NCBI GenBank assembly: GCA_949294735.1
Contig: CASFII010000001.1
Coordinates: 1 to 64,000 of the forward strand
Source: an uncultured Coriobacteriaceae bacterium
GTDB taxonomy: Bacteria; Actinomycetota; Coriobacteriia; Coriobacteriales; Eggerthellaceae
Direction of reading: 5' to 3'
DNA length: 64,000 bases
The notes under the pieces are model-generated. The model was not told where the DNA came from. It saw only the letters and a list, made by a program, of their open reading frames with translations, and did not search any database. A program made the position numbers and the translations under genes. Within the stretch, counting starts at the first letter, position 1. Every line of letters starts with the position of its first letter. Below are positions 60,497-64,000 of this stretch, piece by piece.

Positions 60497-61813
60497 TTAT
60501 TCAGAGGATTTTCGATCGCGCGAAGTAGCTTCTATGCGATACGCTTCCCACCCGCGAGGGCTTGGATGGAAAAAGCAACCCTTTTCCAACCCGTCAGGCA
60601 AATACTGCTGGTCAACCCAACCACCTGGGAAGCTATGCGGATATTTATAGTCACCGTAGTTTTCTGAACCAGGACGATGACGATCGCGCAGATGATCCGG
60701 AACCGCACGCGCCTTACCTTTGCGTACTTCAGCTAATGCGGCATCAATACCCGCTTCAGCAGCATTGCTTTTAGGAGCCAGCGCCAGATAAATAGCTGCT
60801 TGCGCCAGGTTGATGCGACACTCGGGATATCCAATAACTTCGGCAGACTTAAACGCTGCCGCCGCCACCAGCAAAGCCTGGGGGTCAGCATTTCCGATAT
60901 CTTCAGATGCGGCAATAAACATACGTCGCGCGATAAACTTGGGATCTTCCCCGCCGTCAATCATGCGAGCAAGCCAATAGAGAGCTGCATCAGGGTCACT
61001 GCCGCGCATAGACTTAATAAAGGCAGAAATGACGTCATAATGCATATCTTTGTCTTTGTCGTACGGAAGACTGCGATGAGGCGTTGCCTTTTGAACTGTT
61101 TTAGCGGTAATAACTGCAGGCTTTTTAGCTGTACCTGGCTTAGTCATACTGGCGGCAAGTTCGAGCGTCGTAAGGGCTGTGCGACCATCTCCCCCCGCCA
61201 AAAGCACAATAGCAGCCAAAGCGTCATCTTCGAGGTGGTATTGGCCTGCTAAGCCTCGTTCGCTGGTCAGTGCGTTTTCAATAAGCCGCGCAATTTCAGA
61301 ATCTGAGAGCGAATGAAGTTCCACAACGCGAGAACGTGAAATAAGTGCAGAGTTCACTTCGAAGAAGGGGTTTTCAGTAGTAGCACCCACCAGCACAACA
61401 GTACGGTTTTCAACCGCGTGGAGAAGTGCGTCTTGCTGACTGCGGTTAAAGCGATGGATTTCGTCAACGAACAAAATAGTGCGCGCTCCCGTAAGAGCCA
61501 AGCGCTTTTCTGCAGCGTCTATTTCGCGACGAAGGTCTGAGACCGTACCTCCTACCGCCGATACCTCAACAAACACTGCCTTAGTAGTTTCAGCAATGAC
61601 ATGAGCGAGTGATGTTTTACCAGTACCTGCAGGTCCAAACAAGATGACAGAACTAAGCTTGTCTTCTTCGATAGCACTCCGAAGCCAACTGTCTTCCCCA
61701 ATGGCTTCTGCCTGCCCTACCACCTCATCTAAGGTGCGTGGACGCATGCGCACTGCCAAGGGCGCAACCTGCATTTTTGCTTCGTTTTCTATTTCAGTAA
61801 ACAGCGTATCCAT
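60497..61813 (-). CDS. rarA: Replication-associated recombination protein A (RarA/MgsA)
   Basis: AAA+ ATPase related to clamp-loader subunits and RuvB, acting at stalled replication forks. The 438-aa protein has MRPRTLDEVVGQ near residue 22, Walker A FGPAGTGKTSLA near 57, Walker B LFVDEIHRFNRSQQDALL, GATTENPFFEVNSALISRSRV and the C-terminal tetramer domain (SDPDAALYWLARM, PDHLRDRH, YKYPHSFPGGWVDQQYLPDGL). ATG 61813 has a TATAAT 7 nt upstream and no Shine-Dalgarno, suggesting a leaderless mRNA; the frame's 14-codon extension overlaps this box. Confidence 0.94.
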   Translation of the reverse strand: MDTLFTEIENEAKMQVAPLAVRMRPRTLDEVVGQAEAIGEDSWLRSAIEEDKLSSVILFGPAGTGKTSLAHVIAETTKAVFVEVSAVGGTVSDLRREIDAAEKRLALTGARTILFVDEIHRFNRSQQDALLHAVENRTVVLVGATTENPFFEVNSALISRSRVVELHSLSDSEIARLIENALTSERGLAGQYHLEDDALAAIVLLAGGDGRTALTTLELAASMTKPGTAKKPAVITAKTVQKATPHRSLPYDKDKDMHYDVISAFIKSMRGSDPDAALYWLARMIDGGEDPKFIARRMFIAASEDIGNADPQALLVAAAAFKSAEVIGYPECRINLAQAAIYLALAPKSNAAEAGIDAALAEVRKGKARAVPDHLRDRHRPGSENYGDYKYPHSFPGGWVDQQYLPDGLEKGCFFHPSPRGWEAYRIEATSRDRKSSE

Positions 61814-61820
61814 ACGCGAA

Positions 61821-61826
61821 ATTATA
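61821..61826 (-). promoter_or_regulatory. -10 box TATAAT, 7 nt before the rarA ATG (leaderless start)
   Basis: Perfect TATAAT preceded by TGC (extended -10) on the minus strand. The repeat element begins about 8 bp further upstream, so the rest of the promoter lies inside it. Confidence 0.6.
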
Positions 61827-61833
61827 GCATTCA

Positions 61834-62153
61834 ACCCAAAGCCCAGAGAGACCAAAGAACCAAAGGGGACGTGCCTTTTGAGTTCCCGTGTTGATGCGAG
61901 TGTAGGCAGCTGGGTTTCCGGACACCCGCAAAGCTACCGTTCGCTTACGCTCACCTATGCGCATAAATCGTCCTGCCCGACAAGCGGGCAGGACTGCGCC
62001 CGCTCGGGCGCATAGTTTCTTTTAAATAAGCCACTGGCTTATTTAACACTTAACTAAATAAACAATTAAGTTTCTAGCTCAGAGTGTCCTTCAACCCAGC
62101 TGTCTACACTCGGCGAAAACTCTTAAGCCCACCAACTTCGACGCACTCCTAGC
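61834..62153. repeat. Hairpin-rich inverted-repeat element upstream of rarA
   Basis: It opens with AAAGGGGACGTGCCTTTTG and then a 21-bp head (61890-61910) identical to 46944-46964. Arms at 61896-61925 and 62083-62115 are inverted copies (GAGTGTAGGCAGCTGGGTT and its near complement). The interior holds further perfect hairpins: a 10-bp stem at 61970-61994, TGCGCCCG/CGGGCGCA at 61995-62012 and a 12-bp stem at 62022-62046. 62125-62151 matches an inverted part of the element near efp. No gene. Confidence 0.75.
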
Positions 62154-62163
62154 AAAACGCTGC

Positions 62164-62200
62164 AAAAAAAGGAACGGACCGACGGGGGGTTCGCCGGTCC
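62164..62200 (-). terminator. Terminator of a putative small RNA
   Basis: On the minus strand GGACCGGCG pairs with CGTCGGTCC (one G-T), loop AACCCCC, then GTTCC and TTTTTTT. Confidence 0.65.
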
Positions 62201-62300
62201 ACAAGGAGGGGATGATGCGGTGTCCGACACCGCCACTGCTTTTAGGGGTTAAAGCAGAACAAGCTATAGAAGGAGGGGAACCTTGTTGCTTGTTGATACG
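62164..62300 (-). ncRNA. Putative C-rich small RNA (6C-like)
   Basis: Between galU and rarA on the minus strand, a TATACT (62307-62302) is followed by about 130 nt ending in a terminator. The candidate RNA has three hairpins: CUGCUUU/AAAGCAG with loop AACCCCUA, GCGGUGUC/GACACCGC, and the terminator stem with loop AACCCCC. CCCCUCCUU, complementary to a Shine-Dalgarno sequence, occurs twice in unpaired stretches (62278-62270 and 62211-62203). Actinobacterial 6C RNAs are defined by hairpins with runs of C in the loops. The match is a structural impression only. No -35 is clear. Confidence 0.5.
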
Positions 62301-62393
62301 TAGTATAAAGGTAACCCTTGAAGAACATATGACAGGCTCATGGTCGTATTGTGAATTGGGGGCTTGAAAAGTAACAATTTGATGAACTTTTAA

Positions 62394-62428
62394 CAAAAAT
62401 GCGCGCCAAAAGCACCTTTTGACGCGCA
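62394..62428 (-). terminator. Terminator of galU
   Basis: On the minus strand GCGCGTCAAAAG pairs with CTTTTGGCGCGC (one G-T), 3-nt loop, followed by ATTTTTGTT. Confidence 0.82.
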
Positions 62429-62483
62429 AAACACCATTTCTTGTGGCTATTTTGTGATTAGAGGTATGAACCTATTTCCACAA

Positions 62484-63296
62484 CTATGCCTGACGCTGGG
62501 CATACAGTTTATTGTTCGTATCGAGCCAACTTTCAATGGTACCTGTATCAAAGCCATCTGCTGGATCAATCACTAAGGCATACATTTCTTCCTCTTGAAG
62601 TACCGCATCAAGCGCGTCGGTTAATTGGATTTCTCCTCCAACACCTGGCTTCACGTCGGCCAAAAGTTCCATGACGCGAGGGCTCAGCAAATAGCGCCCA
62701 AAGACCGCCAAGTTGCTGGGAGCATCTTCCAATGCAGGCTTTTCCACAAGCGCATCAATCTTCCATACATCCTCGGAAACAGCCACACCCGCTATCACGC
62801 CGAAGCGACTCACTTCTTCATCAGGCACAGGCATAACGGCAATAACGCTTGCGCCACCGTGGGCATCTGATACTTCCTGCATACGTGGTAGCATCTTGTT
62901 GTTAGGCACCAATACGTCACCCAACAATACATAAAACGGTTCATTTCCCGTCTTTTCGTGGGCACAATACACCGCGTGTCCCAGACCCAAGGCCTCTTCT
63001 TGGTATACGTAGCTCACATTGTAGTTGCCTACTTTTTCAACCGCATCGGCATACGCATCTTTTCCGCGCGTACGAAGCGTTTCTACCAATTCTGGATTAG
63101 GAGAAAAGTGGTCTTCGATAGCTTTCTTTTCGTGACTGTTGATAATCACTACTTCGTCAGCAGCTGAAGCTAAGCCTTCTTCAACAACGTATTGAATAGC
63201 TGGACGGTCTACCACTAAAAGCATTTCTTTCGGTACTGCCTTGGTGGCAGGCAAAAATCGGGTGCCAAGTCCAGCTGCAGGAATAAGGGCTTTCAT
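62484..63296 (-). CDS. galU: UTP-glucose-1-phosphate uridylyltransferase
   Basis: Makes UDP-glucose from UTP and glucose-1-P for surface polysaccharides. The 270-aa protein has the nucleotide motif IPAAGLGTRFLPATKAVPKEML at its start (residues 4-25), IQYVVEEGLASAADEVVIINS, EEALGLGHAV, the metal Asp in VLLGDVLV, and VGGEIQLTDAL. Slightly shorter than many GalU proteins. Its ATG overlaps the stop of the CcmD-like gene (ATGA), so translation is probably coupled; a long upstream frame extension is rejected. Confidence 0.94.
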   Translation of the reverse strand: MKALIPAAGLGTRFLPATKAVPKEMLLVVDRPAIQYVVEEGLASAADEVVIINSHEKKAIEDHFSPNPELVETLRTRGKDAYADAVEKVGNYNVSYVYQEEALGLGHAVYCAHEKTGNEPFYVLLGDVLVPNNKMLPRMQEVSDAHGGASVIAVMPVPDEEVSRFGVIAGVAVSEDVWKIDALVEKPALEDAPSNLAVFGRYLLSPRVMELLADVKPGVGGEIQLTDALDAVLQEEEMYALVIDPADGFDTGTIESWLDTNNKLYAQRQA

Positions 63297-63484
63297 CGGT
63301 TTAATCCTTCCTTTTCGGCTAGAGCTTCTTCCAGAATAGCAATTTGCTTTTCGGTCTTTTTGAAGCCACGCACCACAAACAGCACGTACATCAAAAGCAC
63401 TACCCACAAAAGCGCATATGCCGCAATAATGTAAGGAGCTGACGGAATAACCGTGCTATATATTTCCTGCAAAACCGGGTTCAT
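63293..63484 (-). CDS. Small single-TM protein, CcmD-like
   Basis: A 63-aa protein with one TM helix (PYIIAAYALLWVVLLMYVLFVV, residues 17-38) followed by a charged helix (FKKTEKQIAILEEALAEKE). This is the size and pattern of CcmD, which holds CcmC and CcmE together during haem delivery for c-type cytochromes. It lies 17 bp after a CcmC-like gene, the usual neighbour. GGAAGG precedes the ATG. The assignment rests on pattern and position. Confidence 0.75.
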   Translation of the reverse strand: MNPVLQEIYSTVIPSAPYIIAAYALLWVVLLMYVLFVVRGFKKTEKQIAILEEALAEKEGLNR

Positions 63485-63501
63485 ATCGTATCCTTCCAGC
63501 T

Positions 63502-64000
63502 TTACTCTTCATCCAATGCCGCTTTAAGCGCCTCAACGCGTTCCTGCATACGAACCTGACGAAAACGCATGCGATACAGCGCGAAGGCAACACACAACAT
63601 ACCAATCAGTACCAGGACAAGCGTAATACCCATATCAGCCGACATACCACCTTCGCGAAGTACTACGGGATGTACGCTGCTAGGAACCAAACGTGTAATC
63701 ATGAAGCAAATAGGAACGTCAACAAACGCAATAATACCTACGACCGCAGCGTAGGTCGCACAGCGCTCGGGATCATCTAGTGCATTTCGCAAAACGAAAT
63801 AGGCAATGACCACCAACATCAGAATAAGGTAGGTGGTTAAACGAGGCTCCCATGTCCACCAGACGCCCCATTCGAAACGCGTCCACATTTCACCTGTAAT
63901 CATGGTGCAAATTACAAACACCAGGGCAATTTCCATACTAATACGAGCACATGTGTCATAGCGCTGCTGTTTCGTCATTAAAAAACGCACGCAGTAAAAG
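63502..64000 (-). CDS. ccmC: Cytochrome c biogenesis protein CcmC-like (5' end outside window)
   Basis: Haem-handling membrane protein of c-type cytochrome maturation. The 166 residues visible include TM helices and the tryptophan-rich haem motif EWGVWWTWEPRLTTYLILML, flanked by helices and a conserved His in PSSVHPVVLR. The frame stays open to the window edge and CcmC is normally about 230-250 aa, so the N-terminal third is missing; the GTG at 63990 is probably not the true start. Presence implies at least one c-type cytochrome in this organism. Confidence 0.85.
   Translation of the reverse strand, partial: FYCVRFLMTKQQRYDTCARISMEIALVFVICTMITGEMWTRFEWGVWWTWEPRLTTYLILMLVVIAYFVLRNALDDPERCATYAAVVGIIAFVDVPICFMITRLVPSSVHPVVLREGGMSADMGITLVLVLIGMLCVAFALYRMRFRQVRMQERVEALKAALDEE

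Noticed and set aside
62164..62300. SRP (4.5S), 6S or tmRNA identity for the small RNA candidate
   Set aside because: No SRP tetraloop/internal-loop consensus, no long 6S-type single hairpin and no tRNA-like ends are present.
62209..62360. Plus-strand ORF of about 50 codons with an AAGGAGGGG before ATG
   Set aside because: The AAGGAGGGG is the complement of the C-rich stretch of the putative small RNA, the spacing is too short and the peptide resembles nothing known.

Overview
The window is a bacterial chromosome segment of roughly half GC (judged by eye), densely coded and mostly on the minus strand. The gene order alaS-ruvX-mltG-yqeG-aroE-aroC-aroK-aroB-aroQ-pepP-efp is the classical actinobacterial arrangement. 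Together with homodimeric pyruvate:ferredoxin oxidoreductase, a membrane H+-pyrophosphatase, class I fumarase, rubrerythrin, FeoAB and a CcmC/CcmD-like pair, it suggests an anaerobic actinobacterium of the class Coriobacteriia, probably Eggerthellaceae-like. The assignment is an inference from gene content; no 16S rRNA is present.

Layout. 0.3-2 kb: cca, then tRNA-Gln and tRNA-Glu with a good promoter and terminator. 2-3.5 kb: a six-TM protein of unknown function and tRNA-Leu, tRNA-Lys and tRNA-His on the minus strand. 3.5-9 kb: a BceAB-like ABC transporter divergent from an OmpR-type regulator and a sensor kinase, with helically phased CCTTAC repeats in the shared control region. 9-11.1 kb: argS, tRNA-Arg, tRNA-Thr. 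11.2-23.6 kb: minus-strand genes for a radical SAM enzyme, a degenerate dehydrogenase-like protein, two DegV proteins, pncB, PSP1/YaaT, holB, tmk, class I fumarase, a LarE-like PP-loop protein and ychF. 23.7-32 kb: an NSS symporter, a lysine-rich protein, hppA and nifJ.

32.4-42 kb is the only long plus-strand block. It holds a Tat-lipoprotein substrate-binding protein, a permease, a permease-ATPase fusion and an ATPase of the peptide/nickel family, then a NanA-type lyase, an N-acylglucosamine 2-epimerase and an unusual ROK-type kinase. With nagA at 45 kb this reads as uptake of sialic acid (or a close relative) and conversion through ManNAc, GlcNAc and GlcNAc-6-P to glucosamine-6-P. 42.1-44.9 kb is an feoA-feoB-small Cys-rich protein iron operon under three GTTAGC-N4-GCTAAC operators. 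45-61.8 kb is nagA, efp, rubrerythrin, pepP, the aro genes, yqeG, mltG, ruvX, alaS, an AI-2E family protein, a DUF948-like protein and rarA. 62.5-64 kb is galU and the CcmD/CcmC-like genes, cut by the window edge.

The most interesting non-gene signals are: a C-rich small RNA candidate between galU and rarA, resembling the actinobacterial 6C RNA idea; a family of GGGGACGTG-cored repeats, two of them large inverted-repeat elements with the same head but different, internally complementary arms; the phased CCTTAC sites; the feo operators; and several genes whose -10 box lies 6-7 nt before the ATG, implying leaderless mRNAs. No CRISPR array, prophage, transposase or restriction system was seen.
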